A DNA stretch of 64,000 nucleotides from the NCBI GenBank assembly GCA_958510875.1, contig OY294067.1, positions 277,556,742-277,620,741 on the forward strand, in the 5' to 3' direction. Source of the stretch: Endomychus coccineus. Lineage: Eukaryota; Arthropoda; Insecta; Coleoptera; Endomychidae. A program made the position numbers and the translations under genes. Positions 11,601 to 24,171 of the stretch are shown here, piece after piece (positions within the stretch are counted from its first letter, which is position 1; each line of letters opens with the position of its first letter). The notes below the pieces were generated by a model that saw only the letters and a list, made by a program, of their open reading frames with translations, did no database searches and was not told where the DNA came from.

Positions 11601-14600
11601 TTCAACAGCTTCTTTTATTCTACTTACAGATCTATTTTATGTTGGAAGAATATTGTTGTCACCGTATGTTATATTTCCATTGTTTATCTCAATTGCTTGA
11701 TTTTTAAGTCATGGATCTGACTATATAATATAATTGACATTATAGATGTAATATATTTTCTCCCACCTTTTATTCTATTTGAAAATCAATATATCTCCAA
11801 AATTGTTCCCATTTACTTGATTTTGAGTTGTAGGTCTGAGTATGTATGCTCTGTTTTCCTCATGAATTCATCCACTAATCAGTATAATAGAATTCAGACA
11901 TGTCTTGATTGATTAATCCCATCTACTTCAAAATAACGTTTCAATAGTTATACTGGGGGTACTCCTAAAAGATTTCTGATCATGTATCTGTCCATTCAAT
12001 GGAAAACTGATTGAAGTACTATAAATCTGATTTCTGGTGGCACTAAAATTATTGGTATTTGTAATTTTGAATTAGAATCGTCAAGGTGGATGGCGCCAAC
12101 AAGGTGATGGGAATCGAAATGCTGGAAATCGTAATAAGGGTGGCCGCGATAACAAGAAACGAAATACCCCTCTTGATAAGAAAGTTGATGACAAGAAGAA
12201 AGAAGATGCCAAAGTCAAAAAGGATGATAAATCAGATACAACAATTGACTTATCTATCGACGAAGGTAAAGATGAAGAAGGAAACGAAAAGAAGAGAGAC
12301 TGGAAGGAAGAAAAGAATAATGCCGAAGAAAAGAAAGATAAGGAGACTGAGGATGGTGAAGAAAACGTGAAAGAAGGGAAAGATGGCAAATACTTTGGTG
12401 TACCGACACATTTATTGCATTGCTTTGTCTGCAGCAAAGTTATGTGGGATGGAGAATCTTTCCAGAAGCATGTTAGAGGTAAAGTTGATCAGATAGTAAT
12501 CGGAAAGTGATTACAACAGTTATATCTTGGAGTTATTCAAAATATTACTTTAAAAAATATTATGTAACCTACTCGCATCGTTACAAGATGATTAAAACTA
12601 AAATTTGATTCATTTTTGGAATTTTAACATGTTATCTATGATTATAAACTGTATTCAAGCAGGGACTTTTTAACAGATCCTTTCTATTGACTTCATTTTG
12701 ATACAATCAGTTTTGTTAAATAGAAAATCTAATGGTATGAATAAAATTAAATCAATGTATGTAAGCACCACACCAATATTCAGATATACAGGGTGTTTCA
12801 GAAAGACTACACGTAATTGCGGGGGACGGTAGATTTTACAAAACTAATCAGATTTTTCACATAAACTATGGTCCTATCTTCTTTCGTTTCGGAGATACGG
12901 GCTTTGAATTTAATTTTTTTTTAACGATATTTTGCTGTAGCTCCTTTGCAGTTACAGATAGTTCGTTGGAATCTGATAATCGGGAGTTTCAGAGGACGCC
13001 GAATAAGATGGTTTAGTTAGTTTCAGATTATGCGGTAGAGGGCGCTGGGTGCGCGACTTTTCGGCGTTTCTTTTAGCCTTAACTTTTTTGAGAATAATTT
13101 TTTTGTTTTCTTTGCACATTTTTCTGGTTTACAATTTTATTTCAAACAAATAAAGTAATCTTGAAAAATCTTGTCTTCCGGATGGATTCCGCGTCACAAT
13201 AGCTCGACTTGAAGCCGACGTTTCGCCAACCATTACAGGTGGCATCTTCAGGGCAGGCTTGCGGCTTGAACTGAAACTGGTTCTACTGGTTTCTGTAGCC
13301 GTATTTATTGTAGGAAAAATCCTTCACGCTACATAGTTCACTGCCTTTATTCCGGTGATTAACTTCGTTCCGGCACCTGACTGCCATTGTGCGATCATGT
13401 GCGAAGTGGAATTTTCGAGGATGGGTTTCTAAATGTTGGGAAAGTATTACCCTGAGTATCCTGAGTTTTTTGTAATGTTCATATAAACGATATATCCCGA
13501 AAACGGTGGAATTTTAAAACCCTCAACAAGAGTACATATAGTTTGAAATGAAATTGTAAATTAGAAAAATGTGCAAAGAAAACAAAAGTATTCTCAAAAA
13601 GTTAAGGCTAAAAGAAACGCCGATAAGTCGCGCCCTCTACCGCATAATCCGAAATTAACTAGACCATCCTATTCGGCGTTCTCTAAAACCTCCCAGGTAC
13701 CAGAATATGTTTTGTGGTTGAAAGAAAACGAGAGTTACCCGTTCGCTACGAAATTCTCCAAATTAATGAGCATATGCTTTCTTCAATTGTAAAAAGGAAA
13801 TATTAATAAAAAAGTTGATTCTTCACAGGAAGGGCTCACAAACAAATGTTGGACAGTTTAGAAGAAAGCTTCCATATTACAGTCAACATTTTGCGTGAAA
13901 ATATGCGATTGTCTGAAGAAAAGAAAATGATAGAACTGAGCAGAATGCATCGTTTGAATAAAAAGGTCAATCGCAAATTCCAGGATATAGAAAGTCATTG
14001 CAATATGTGCGATTTCAAGTTTTTGGGCAAAATCATGGCTCACAGGAAGTAAGTCATTCATCATTGTATTATCAAAATTTTACATCTTACGTTTTAATTA
14101 CAGGAGCGAGGGTCATCAACGTCTAAAACGTTTCTTGCACCCGGACTGTGAAATTTGCACCAAAGAGTTTCCTTCACGTATGGAATGGGTTGATCATCGT
14201 TTAACTCCCGAACATTTGAGGGAATTAGCCGAATTCTTAGAGAAGAAGAAGTCAAAAGAGGATGGCGCGTCGATCGTCAAAGAGCAAGACTTGGAATTTG
14301 ACTTGGAACCTTTGATGGACGAGGGTACAGAAGTTGAAGATGAAAATCCTATTTTGGAACTGAGCGAAGATTTGTCCAACTTGCAGAATCGTATCCCTGC
14401 TTTCAGACAAAATAGAGTGGTGGGATCTGAAATGCTGAAGCCATTTGACGGGTTCATGTGTGAACTTTGCAACACAAGTTTCTCAACCGATGATTTAGCC
14501 CAGGTTAGTGTATTTGAAGAAAGTTTTTGATTGATTTCTAAATTGTTTATTCATTTTCCAGACTCACTTGAAATCTCGAAGACATTATCACAAGTTCATC

Positions 14601-17600
14601 GAAGCCGCGAAAGCAAAATATCAAAAACAACAAGAGGAGGAGAAGGAAAAATTAAATGAAAAGAAAACAAAGGAAGCTGAGCCTGAAGCTGAGAAACAAG
14701 AAGAAGCAACAGTGGAAGAAGCCAATGACTGTTAGTATTAATTTTTCCATTTAGACTGATTCCCTAATATAATTTATCTATAAGCAGTACGCGATGTCTG
14801 CGCACGGGGCGGTCAGAGGAGCATATACAACTTGCAACCATTTGCATGTAATGCGAGATATCGGATCCTGAATCTATTAATTTACGTTATGAACAATATT
14901 TGTTCAGTGATACTGTAAAAAGTGCGAAAACGTTTCGGTCGATTTACGAAAATTTTTAGAGAATTAAGATTTGGGTTTGACTGAAACACGAATCGAAAAT
15001 AGTGGAATAATGTACACTTGAAAGGATTTTCTTTTCGTTTAGAGTTTTGTCATTAATTATTAATATTGTGCAAATTCCAAATTATATTTTCCAGAAGTAG
15101 AAGTGTGTAACCTCGAATTTGTGGTACATTCATACACAATCGATTTTTGCGCGCAATTTCGGTATCGATTAAACTTCTCTGAATAGCAGGTTAATTGAAT
15201 CTTTTCATTGATAGGCGTGAATTGAATCCATATTATAGGCTAGCACATCTAGTGGCCGCGGGCCCCGATTCCACGATCGGAGTTTCATTGGCCACCGGGC
15301 TCCACGCCCTCAAGGAGCTACTGGATAGGCAGTGACTCGGTCTGGCGTGGTTCCCCCGGCATGAGGCAGGCGAAGCTTCACATGAGGGAGTTCTCGCCTA
15401 AACGCTGTAAAACTCTACTCTCTATGAGCATGAGAGGCCTAAAACTAGTGAGAGGACTCCTCACTGGACACTGTCATCTGAATAAACATCTGCACACAAT
15501 GGGCATTGTCGAAGACCCAGCTTGTAGTAGATGTGGAGAGGCGGATGAAACTGCTTCTCACATCCTAGCAGAATGTTCAGCACTGGCTTCTCTCAGGCTA
15601 CAACATCTCGGCAGTACACATATGCCGCTTGAAGCGATAAGAGATATCAGTTCATGCAAAATCTTAGCCTTTGGCACTGCCTTAGGCCTGCTGAACTGAT
15701 TCTTGTATCAAGGGGCGCACAGTGGAGCCAATCAAGCGGTCTAAGTGCTCCGAACTCGTCCGCCCCCGATTTGATTGATTGGTTGAGGCCAGCACCTCCC
15801 TCACCCCCTTTATATCCCTCAGTATACGTAGTATACGAGCCCTGTCTCAGTGAAGTTGGCCCAACTATCAAAACTACTTTTTTTATGAAATTTGTCATAT
15901 TAGCGAAAACGTATTAAAACTAAAATTTATTTCTGATAACATACGATATTTTTATTTAATATTAGCCTAAAATACTAAATTCTTTTGTATTAGAAAAAAA
16001 ATATCTTAAAAATCCAAAAGAACTGTCGATTAATAAAAATCAACGATACTAAATAGCAGCAAATCACCACTGCGTTATATCGCCTTTTCGACTGATTACT
16101 GCTTCTATACTACTTGGCATAGTGTCATCTGATGTAATACTGTTCCAAATTTCTTGGAGACGGGTTCGCACTTCTGGAACGGTTCTTGCGTGATTCGATC
16201 GGAACTTTTTCTTCATGATATGCCACAAGGTTTCAATCGCCGTTAGATCTGGACTACTCGACGTCCATTTTAAAACTGGGATTTTGTTTTCTAACATTCA
16301 ATCTTTTACTTTTTTTGCCGTAGGGCAAGCGGCACCATCTTGTTGGAAGATACATTCAATATTGCTTCAACGCATTTGTTCAATTTGGGGTGTTGAGTTA
16401 TTTTGAAGCACATTAATGTACTTACTTATCAGCATCCATAATACCTTCCACAAAGTGTAAGTTTCCCACTCCACTTGCTGACATGGATCCACAAATCATA
16501 ACAGAAGCCGGAAACTTAACTTTTTTTTAAGACAGTCACTCTGAAATACTAAAGTTCTTATGACATGACTCCTACTATCACCAACGCATACTTCAAATCT
16601 GGCTTCATCACTCCAAATAATGGATTTCCATTGGTTCGGAGACCATAACTTGTGTTCTTTGGCCCACGTTAGTCTGTTTTTCTTTTGAATCTTTGTCAGT
16701 AAGGTTTCTCTTTTACCTAGAATTACTGAATTAAAAACGAATTATAAAAAAACAATATAAGCTTACCTTGTAAGTTTTAAAACCCAGTTTTTGGGCAGCT
16801 CTGTGACAAGTTGCTGTTGAAAACGTTTTTGTGGTTGCCTGATTCCATAATATTTTCAATTCGTTATAATTGGCACCTCGATTTTCTTTGATAATCCGTT
16901 TTTTTAAGGCTCTCAAGTTGGTATTGTAATAACGCGGGCGACTTTTAGTTCTGGGTTTTTGAACCACAGATACAGTTAATAATATTTCGAACTGTATAAC
17001 TCGATTCGTTAACACTCGGCGATTTGGAAAGTAAGTTGATTTAAACGTCAAAATCGGCGTCTTAGCAACGTAAAATGTTATCATTTGTTTTACAAAGCCT
17101 AGCTTCATCTTATCGAAACGAATAAATAGACCATTTAACTTGAGTTGTCTCCATCATGCATTTTGGTATATACACAAATCATTTTGCAAAGAAGACAATT
17201 TCGAAATAAAAACGCTTTAAAAATAGCCGCGTCTGTTTTGTTCTTTCCATAAACTTTTAAAGAAACCAAAAATATTATATTTGAAATAAAATTTTAATTT
17301 GCTCTCAAATAAATTCACAAATATCATGTTTTGGGGTAATTATTTACAAGAAGGGCCTCACCCCCGATTTTGATCAAATTTTTTTTTTTTACAGACTACT
17401 TACGTGTTCCTTATGAACGATCAAAAAGAAACTGCGGAAATGCACCGTTTTTGAGAAAAAAAATAAAAAATTAATAATTAGCATTATGTTTATCTCAAGA
17501 TATTGACCTCAAAAGCACATACAACTAGCCTAAATGTCATGAAATATGTCGCTTTCTACTATATTCCAATATTTCGATAATGAAACGCAGTAAAAATACA

Positions 17601-19027
17601 AACTTTGCATTTAAAGTAAATAGACAGCACATGTCATTTAATTGTAGCCTCCCTACAAGGTATTTCTTCTAGTTTCGTTTGAGAGGCTGGTGTCATAGAC
17701 ATCACTATTATGATATGTTTGGCCGTTCGGGAGACTCATAGAGTGCTGTATAATTGTGTCAGTACTTCTCTGCCAGCCCCTAAATTCATTTTTTGTTTTG
17801 TTGCAAACTATTTGAGCCAAAGTTTCAAGTAATGTCTTGTCAGGGTTACATGCATTATGTATAACTATTTCCTATTATCTATTTCCTTCATTCTTTTTAT
17901 AGTTCCAAGTGGCAATCCGTAGGTCAAAGGTTGAAAGTGTATTTTTGGTGCATATTCTTGAAACAGCATGCGTTTTTCTTTGTGGAATGAAGTAAATAAG
18001 CTGTTCTAAACATACACTTTCAATAACCTCAGACCTACAACTTGCTGCTTGGATCTACAAAAAGAATTGGGAAATACGCTTTTCCTACCTACGGATTGCC
18101 GCTTGGAAGACATCAGGCAAAGCGGCAATTCTAGGTCTGAGGTTATTGAAATTGTATTTTTGTTACGTACATTATGTAGAACTGCCTATATCCTTTATTC
18201 TTTTTATAGTTCCAAGCGACAATCCGTAGGTCTGAGGTTATTGAAAGTATATTTTTGGTGCATATTCTTGAACAACATACATTCCTCTTTGTGGAATGAG
18301 ATATATATGCTATTCTAAGAATACTCTTTCAATAACCTCAGACCTACGGATTGCCGCTTGGACCTAGAAAAAGAATTGGGGGTTGCCTTGTAGGGAGGCT
18401 ACAATTAAATGGGGGTACTGTTTATTTACTAAGTACCGAATTTGTATTTTTACTGCGTTTTATCATCGAAATATTGGAACATAGTTGAAAGCGACATATT
18501 TGATGATATTTAGGTGAGTTGTTGAGTACTTTTGAGGTAAAACATGGTGCTAACTGCTAATAATGAGAAGATTTAATTTTTTATCTCAGAAACGGTGCAT
18601 TTCCGCAGATTTTTCTTCTTTGATCGTTCATAAGGAACACGTGAGTAGTCTGTAAAAAAAAATGTCATCAAAATCGGTGGTGTGGCCCTTGTAAATAATT
18701 ACCATAAAATTTATTGTTTTCCGCCGATATATCAGTTTTGAGCCAATTCTGAATATGCTCAAATTGATTTCAGCTGAAATGTATGACCCTGAAGAAGCTT
18801 GCAAAGAGGAGGAGAACAAGGAAATTAAGGAAGAAGAAGAAGTAGATGAAGAGGCCAAAGCTAATGGCATTAAAGAGGAACTCGATGTAAGTGTCACAAC
18901 GTCCGAGACGGCCGAAGATGTGAAAGAAGAAGAGGAAGATTCGTCTGCTGAGGCGACTCCGTCGCGCCCCAAACGTGGTAACGCTAAGAATGGAGCAGGA
19001 CCTAAAAGCAAAAAACCACGTAAATAA
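8636..19027 (+). CDS. PEP-like (zinc finger protein on ecdysone puffs) matrin-type C2H2 protein
   Basis: Six coding exons join in one frame: 8636-8962, 12076-12478, 13829-14048, 14104-14503, 14562-14730 and 18774-19027, giving 590 residues. A 5' UTR intron is visible from the GTAAG donor at 8482 to the acceptor at 8625. The N-terminus (residues 1-140) is Gly/Asn/Arg/Gln-rich (MANRRMGGMGNRGGNR), followed by a Lys/Glu/Asp-rich linker. Four U1/matrin-like fingers follow. Fingers 1, 3 and 4 have the spacing C-x2-C-x12-H-x5-H; they begin CFVC near residue 225, CEICTKEF and CELCNTSF (the last spans an exon junction). Finger 2, CNMCDFKF, has a shorter x10 spacing. The C-terminus is acidic and ends in a basic motif (KSKKPRK), a likely nuclear localisation signal. 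Drosophila PEP binds nascent RNA at active puffs with hnRNP proteins; the role here is inferred. The last intron (4 kb) is stuffed with transposon remains. Confidence 0.75.
8963..12075. other. Intron 1 of the PEP-like gene
   Basis: A 3.1-kb AT-rich intron between in-phase splice sites. Short open frames (for example 9159-9732) are intronic noise: they are Phe/Asn/Leu-rich with no domain. No repeat with defined ends was recognised. Confidence 0.6.
12970..13706. repeat. Foldback repeat in intron 2 of the PEP-like gene
   Basis: Inverted arms of about 165-178 bp (12970-13147 and 13541-13706) share stretches such as AGTTAAGGCTAAAAGAAACG, AATGTGCAAAGAAAAC and GCGGTAGAGGGCGC or their complements. 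The ~390-bp centre includes GACGTTTCGCCAACCATTAC, then GGCATCTTCAGGG, a style shared with the palindrome at 6.3 kb. Just upstream (about 12788) is GGGTGTTTCAGAAAGAC, a string typical of insect transposon ends. No matching right end was found for it. Confidence 0.75.
15230..15850 (+). mobile_element. Non-LTR retrotransposon 3' end (RNase H tail and zinc-knuckle)
   Basis: The open segment 15361-15699 encodes the characteristic end of jockey/R1-type ORF2 proteins: LLTGHCHLNKHLHTMGI followed by the knuckle CSRCGEADETASHILAEC. The DNA is much more GC-rich than its surroundings. The piece upstream (15240-15360) looks like the remains of the RNase H region but is broken by a stop. The copy is 5'-truncated and sits in the last intron of the PEP-like gene. 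Confidence 0.75.
16055..17110 (-). mobile_element. Degenerate Tc1-like transposase
   Basis: On the minus strand two pieces of a Tc1/mariner transposase are readable. Bases 16731-17108 encode the N-terminal DNA-binding part (ending ATCHRAAQKLGFKTYK). Bases 16064-16297 encode the C-terminal catalytic end, with PDLTAIETLWHIMKKKF carrying the last acidic residue of the triad and VISRKGDITQW near the end. The section between is broken. Possible weakly matching termini are at about 15875 and 17195 (both with a GACAA-TTTC string). The element is dead. Confidence 0.75.
17336..18703. mobile_element. Foldback element with nested palindromic units
   Basis: Outer arms of about 330 bp (17336-17670 and 18375-18703) are inverted copies: both start GGTAATTATTTACAAG on their own strand and both contain CGTGTTCCTTATGAACGATC and GCGGAAATGCACCG. 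Inside is a ~310-bp palindromic unit present twice in tandem (about 17900-18075 and 18207-18380). Each unit pairs CAATCCGTAGGTCTGAGG with its complement CCTCAGACCTACGGATTG. It lies just upstream of the last exon of the PEP-like gene. Confidence 0.85.
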
Positions 19028-20689
19028 TTGACGTCTGAATATTTAAACACAGCTGTTCTTGATTAGGTTTTGGTTTTTGTCCCGTTCCATTTTGAACTAT
19101 TATATTGTATGGACTGTGTATGCATCTTTGTAATACGATTAGTAAGTTTACAACGATCATCTCATTTGTGTTTTTGACTTGTTTTATACAATCATCTGAT
19201 GATATTCGACAGTTGAATTGATTTTTATTAAAATTTCATCAGTTTGTCTCTCGGAATGGTCGCTATTCTAATTGGAAGAATTTTATTTTGGATACATCTA
19301 ATTTTAGTAAAAAAAATATCTCGTTTCAGTGATATCGGGCAATCTAATGGGATCTTTCAGATTGCTATCTAAAATTCAAGTATATTTTTGCATTCCACCA
19401 CCTAACTCTAATCTATTTCAAAATGTGTCTCCTAATAAGTTATCAGAATATTATTTTCAGCATTACATTGATTCCTAAACGAAAAATCACTTTTTGTTGG
19501 TGTAATAAGACTTGTAAGGGCAGTTAAATTAATTGCTTCGTTATAAATCATAAAATATACAAAACGTAATTTGTATACCTGAATTGAAAAATTGCGTTAA
19601 AGTAATTAAGAATGAGATTACACTTTATTTAAACTTGATGCATTAACTGTAACGTTCCTATTGCATAACAACAGTATTAGTAATACTTATGATCATTTTG
19701 TGCAGTCATAATATATCAAGTTGATACATTGTAAGTTTAAAGTGTAATTTTATATTAGTAGTGATATGGATTTACCTAAATTCAAAGCCTACTTCAACGT
19801 ATTCCAAATTTTTCCCATGTTGTAAGCTGGCTAATACGAGGATGTCGTGCAGCATCGATATCTTCAACAGAGTTCTGAAGAAAGTCAATTTTTCTTGAAG
19901 AATCTTCATGTGATTTAAAAAAAAAACTCAATTGAAAAATATGTATGGTATAACAGGTGATCATGGAATAAGGACACGGCCGATTGTCGCCTATTTTTAA
20001 TCTATAATCTCACAGGTTAGGTTGATTGAAACCTACGTTTTACTGTATTGACTGACTGATCACTTTGAACAGACAAAACTCGAACATATTAAAATTGAAA
20101 CTGAGAATTATTATCATTTTTTTTCTTGACAGATCTTCATGCACAATCTCAATATCTATGAAAGTATTTGTGATATTGATTGCCGAATGACGTTAAAATG
20201 AGACTGTAAAGATTTCCAATACCGAAAGTGATTGATTAACCTTAAGGAGGTTTCAATCCAAAAAAAATGAAATATTTCTTCAAATACACTTAAAATTGTC
20301 ATGTTCCGATTTGGTGGCCACATATTTTATGCTAGTGGCTAATATTTGCTCTTAGCGGGCAATACTTTTTAATTTAATTAAAATAGAAATTATTAATTAT
20401 ATGATTCGTGTTGTAACTTTCTTGCTCATATAATTTTTTATTTATTATCTTTTTCATTTGATGGTAATTCTATTAGATGATGTTAGAATGATATCAAATG
20501 GACAATGTTAGCCATTAGTTTTAGCAATCTGCTATATTTAATATTAGAAAAAGTTTTTTAATGTGAAATAGTAAGTTAAAGGTTTATGTTATAACTATGT
20601 CATCAATGCTTTGTAATGCAATAAATGTACCCACCGATAGTGTAACTTTTATTAAACATATACCATACATTCTCTGTTTATATTAAAGT
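19028..20689. other. 3' UTR of the PEP-like gene and intergenic DNA
   Basis: AT-rich, with several ATTAAA/AATAAA-like signals. No gene or defined repeat was recognised. Confidence 0.4.
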
Positions 20690-22260
20690 TGCATGTTTGA
20701 GATTCTTCGTCGTCACACTTCAGACTATTAAATTTGGCGAAGGTTTTTATTCGAATGGAAAGTTCAAAATTGGCATTGCGACCCAGAGAGGTAATGACTT
20801 ATCAGAACTCTTGCTAGTGTCTCAGAACCTCGAAATCTCAAGCTTTATTGGGGTGCGTTGCCAATGCATGGTAAGAAAACTGCTCAACAAAGCCAAGCGA
20901 ATCAGCATGTACTGGGATGAATATCGCTTGGCACTGACTGCGTATAACAACGCTACCAAGAAAGCGCGAAGGACCTCATGGAGGAAGTATTGCCAGGACA
21001 TAGAGGATATGCCCCGCTAGACTCCACAAGATACTAGCAACCAGACCACGACAGAAAGTGGGCTCCTGTGTTAAACCACAAGGATGAAGAAACGCTGGAG
21101 CTACTGCTTCAGACTCACTTTCCTGGATCACGTTGTGAAAACGACCGTAGTATGACAGAACCGGGAGACCTCGTAGCTAGGAAAAGACCAAAGGAAAACT
21201 GGATTCTGGATGCGAGTATCGTTAACAAATGAACAATGAATTCATTACAACCATAAGTCGCCAGGAACGGAGGGGATACTGCAGCAAGCAATCGATATTC
21301 TGGCCTCCATCCTGTGTGAAATGCTGAAAGCCAACTTGGCTTGGCCTAATATGATACCGGGAGATTCCGTTTGGTTTACCGAAGGCACAAAGACCGAAAA
21401 AAATACAGGTGTTAGAATAGTCGAGACAAAGGGCCAAGGAGAAATAATTTGTTTGAACCTAGGGACAGAATTCCAAACAAAAATATTAGCAATTACAACA
21501 TGTGCTCGAATTATGAGGGAGAGAGCATATGAGAATAGACAAATCACAATCATATCGAACAACCTAACAATGCTTAAGTCACTGGAGTCATACACAATCG
21601 CCTCACAATGTGTACTCGATTGTGTAAAGTGACACTCGTATGAGAGTCTGAGGAAATCAGACGCGAAGGGACTGAAATTGCCGACGCACTCATTAAAGAG
21701 GGAGCGGAACAACCCTCGATTGGACCAGAGCCACCCTGTGGCATTTCTCATGCCACAACGAAATCTGTATTACAAACATGGCTTAAGGCCGTACGTACTG
21801 AAGGGAACTGCCCCGTATGTCGCACTCCAAGCGACTAGTGAGAGATCTGCAGCAACAACAAGTGAAACATTACTGACGATCAGCAGACAAGAAATACGGA
21901 ATCTTGTTGCATTCTTGACCGGACACGCCTCATGCAACAAACATCTCTGCATGATGGGTCAGCCCACAAGCAGGTGTTGCGGCGTGGAAGAAACACCCAT
22001 GCATGTGCTGTGTCAGTGCACGGCCTACGCGGTTGGTCGTCGGACATACCTTGGAAACGATTAAACTACACCCGAGGAAATCAGAAGTATCAGGCTACTG
22101 AATTTCATAGAATACACCGAACTGTTGGCAAGATAGCAATGTGTGGGGACCTAATGACCACAGTGCAGTAGGGCTCCCTCTAGGAAGGAGAACCAACCTC
22201 ACGGGGGAGGGGTTTTAGTAGCTAACACCCGGGGGCACGGCCCTCCGAAGCTTCTATGCA
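20690..22260 (+). mobile_element. Non-LTR retrotransposon remnant (jockey/R1-like), internally deleted
   Basis: Order of pieces on the + strand: the segment between endonuclease and reverse transcriptase (20697-21020, with YRLALTAYNNATKKARRTSW); a short start of the RT domain around 21240-21310 (HKSPGTEGI); an abrupt jump to an RNase H region (21321-21632, with GDSVWFTEGTKTE and the segment ITIISNN); and then the ORF2 end (21678-22064, with LTGHASCNKHLCMMG and a Cys/His knuckle). A GC-rich 3' UTR follows (to about 22260). Most of the RT is missing and the frame is broken several times. Confidence 0.8.
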
Positions 22261-23327
22261 AGATTTCTCCTCTACGCAAAAAAAACCACATAAATGTACT
22301 CTAAAAAATGCAAAAGTGTTTGTCGCGCAAGAGTCGAAATTTTTGGAAAATTGTTCTTCATGAAATGAGTTGCAGAAAATTTCCATAAAATGGTAAAAGG
22401 ATTTGTGTCTTGCGTTATTCCCCTGTTGGTAACTGAAACAACAAATAGACGAAATCCAGAAAACAGGTTTCTATATTGATTTTAAGATTGAACTGGTATT
22501 TACTTGTTCAAATTAATTATATTACAATTAACACTACAGAAATTCCAATCGTATCTCGTATCATGATCATAGAAAACAGATTTAGACCGATATAAAGAGG
22601 GGATTGAGACTACTTCCGGGGTCCGAGTCCCTTTGACTTTTAAATGACTGCCTAAAATTATTGAACCAATCCAATTTTTTATCGAACCCATCAATTTTTG
22701 ATGAAAAACTTGGTAAAATAACATTCAATATTATACGGCGCATACCTACACTATTCTTTTGAATCGAGCTTTATATTTGTCAAACAAAGTTTCAATCAAA
22801 CTTAGACATCCTAAAGAAAGACTAACCCTTGAACATCGCAATGAGATTGCTTTACAAATATGGCTCAAAGAAGATGACATTTTAAAGTGTGATGACTTAT
22901 TTCAAAATTCAAAAGCAATAATTTGAGTGATTTTTCTATAAAATTTCGAAAAAGAGTACTTGTTAGTTTAAATTATTTTTAATGGATATTATTGTTTTAG
23001 ATTTTATTATCGACAACAATTAAGATTTAATTTTTTGGAGAAGATGTAATTATACATTCTTTTAATTTTGTATAACTTGTAGGAAAAGACGGACCTTGTT
23101 CAAAGTCGTCTCAATTTGATCCTTTTTATCATTCAATTCAATTTCATGTAGCTTATAATTGTATTAGTCTGGAGATTCAACTATTTCAAAAGAGTTGATT
23201 TCCAATGTTCTTCAAAGCCGAACACAATTTGAGTAGTAGTCTGAGTTAGTCACATGACTTATTCTACATCATGGCATAACTAGTAGGCTATGGATACACA
23301 TAAAAAGTCCTCACTATCTCACCAGGC
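22261..23327. other. Intergenic, nothing recognised
   Basis: AT-rich DNA between a retrotransposon remnant and a hAT-like element. Open frames here (for example 22500-22724 minus) show no family features. Confidence 0.35.
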
Positions 23328-23335
23328 GTCGCCAC

Positions 23336-23944
23336 TACGGATGGCCATTTTTAAAAAAACATCGATGTATCGACATCGGTGAACAAAACCTCGATTGGTT
23401 CGATACATCGATGTACGATGTATCGATATATAAGTATAACACCGGTAAAAGGTAACCGAAAAACCATTGAGAAATTCAAGAGTAAAGTTAATTTATCTAA
23501 AATACTGATACGTATGAATAAAATAAAATACATAAAACCTTGTAGCTTAATATAAATATTTTTAACAAAACAAAAACAATTTTAAAATGATTTATTTGTA
23601 TGAATATGATACAACGTAGGCTGTTTTACTTTGGGGAACCGAGAAGTCCCGTACTACGGTATTATTAAAAAATACGTAGAATACGAACACAATCTTCAAT
23701 GACTTAGACAAAAAAGTGGTCTGCTGATAGCATAATAACTTAGTAAGCCTCTATGTAGTAAGCAATGAAATCTGGAAATACTTCAGTTGAAATCTGTGGT
23801 GATCAATTGTAGAGAGTTCGATGTTCCCGTTAATACATCGATGTAAACGATATATCGATATGTAGAACATCGATGGAAAAACATCGAATTTTTAGTCCGA
23901 TATATCGATGTCTTTAAAACATCGATGTATCGTTGCCATCCCTA
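23336..23944. mobile_element. hAT-like non-autonomous element rich in ATCGAT motifs
   Basis: A 609-bp element flanked by identical 8-bp duplications GTCGCCAC (23328-23335 and 23945-23952). The ends are TACGGATGGCCATTTTT and the complement TAGGGATGGCAACGATAC. The sub-terminal regions are full of the self-complementary words ACATCGATGT and TATCGATA in both orientations, probably transposase binding sites. No transposase is encoded. Duplication length and ends fit hAT. Confidence 0.88.
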
Positions 23945-23952
23945 GTCGCCAC

Positions 23953-24171
23953 CAGTTCTCGCTCTCGATGCCTATAGACGCAATACAACCATTCTGCTGC
24001 AATTTGTAAACATTGAATATTTATTTATTCAGAACTGTACAATAGTTCATATACAATTAGACATAAATATGAGTACATCAATATGCATGAAATTATTTAC
24101 TTTGCTCTACGGTGTAAGGTATGATTTTGAAATCGAGTTGAATATAAATCCTAAGGAATATCAATTTATGA
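23953..24171 (-). other. 3' UTR of the arginine kinase gene
   Basis: Lies just downstream of the arginine kinase stop codon. On the minus strand an AATAAATAAAT polyadenylation signal is visible at about 24018-24030. Confidence 0.5.

Noticed and set aside
15647..15917. Overlapping open frames on both strands
   Set aside because: They lie in the GC-rich 3' end of a retrotransposon and match no protein features.
17900..18380. Regularly spaced repeats considered as a CRISPR-like or satellite array
   Set aside because: Only two palindromic units inside a foldback element in a eukaryotic intron. Not a CRISPR array.
18628..19050. Ser-rich minus-strand open frame
   Set aside because: It is the antisense shadow of the acidic C-terminal exon of the PEP-like gene.
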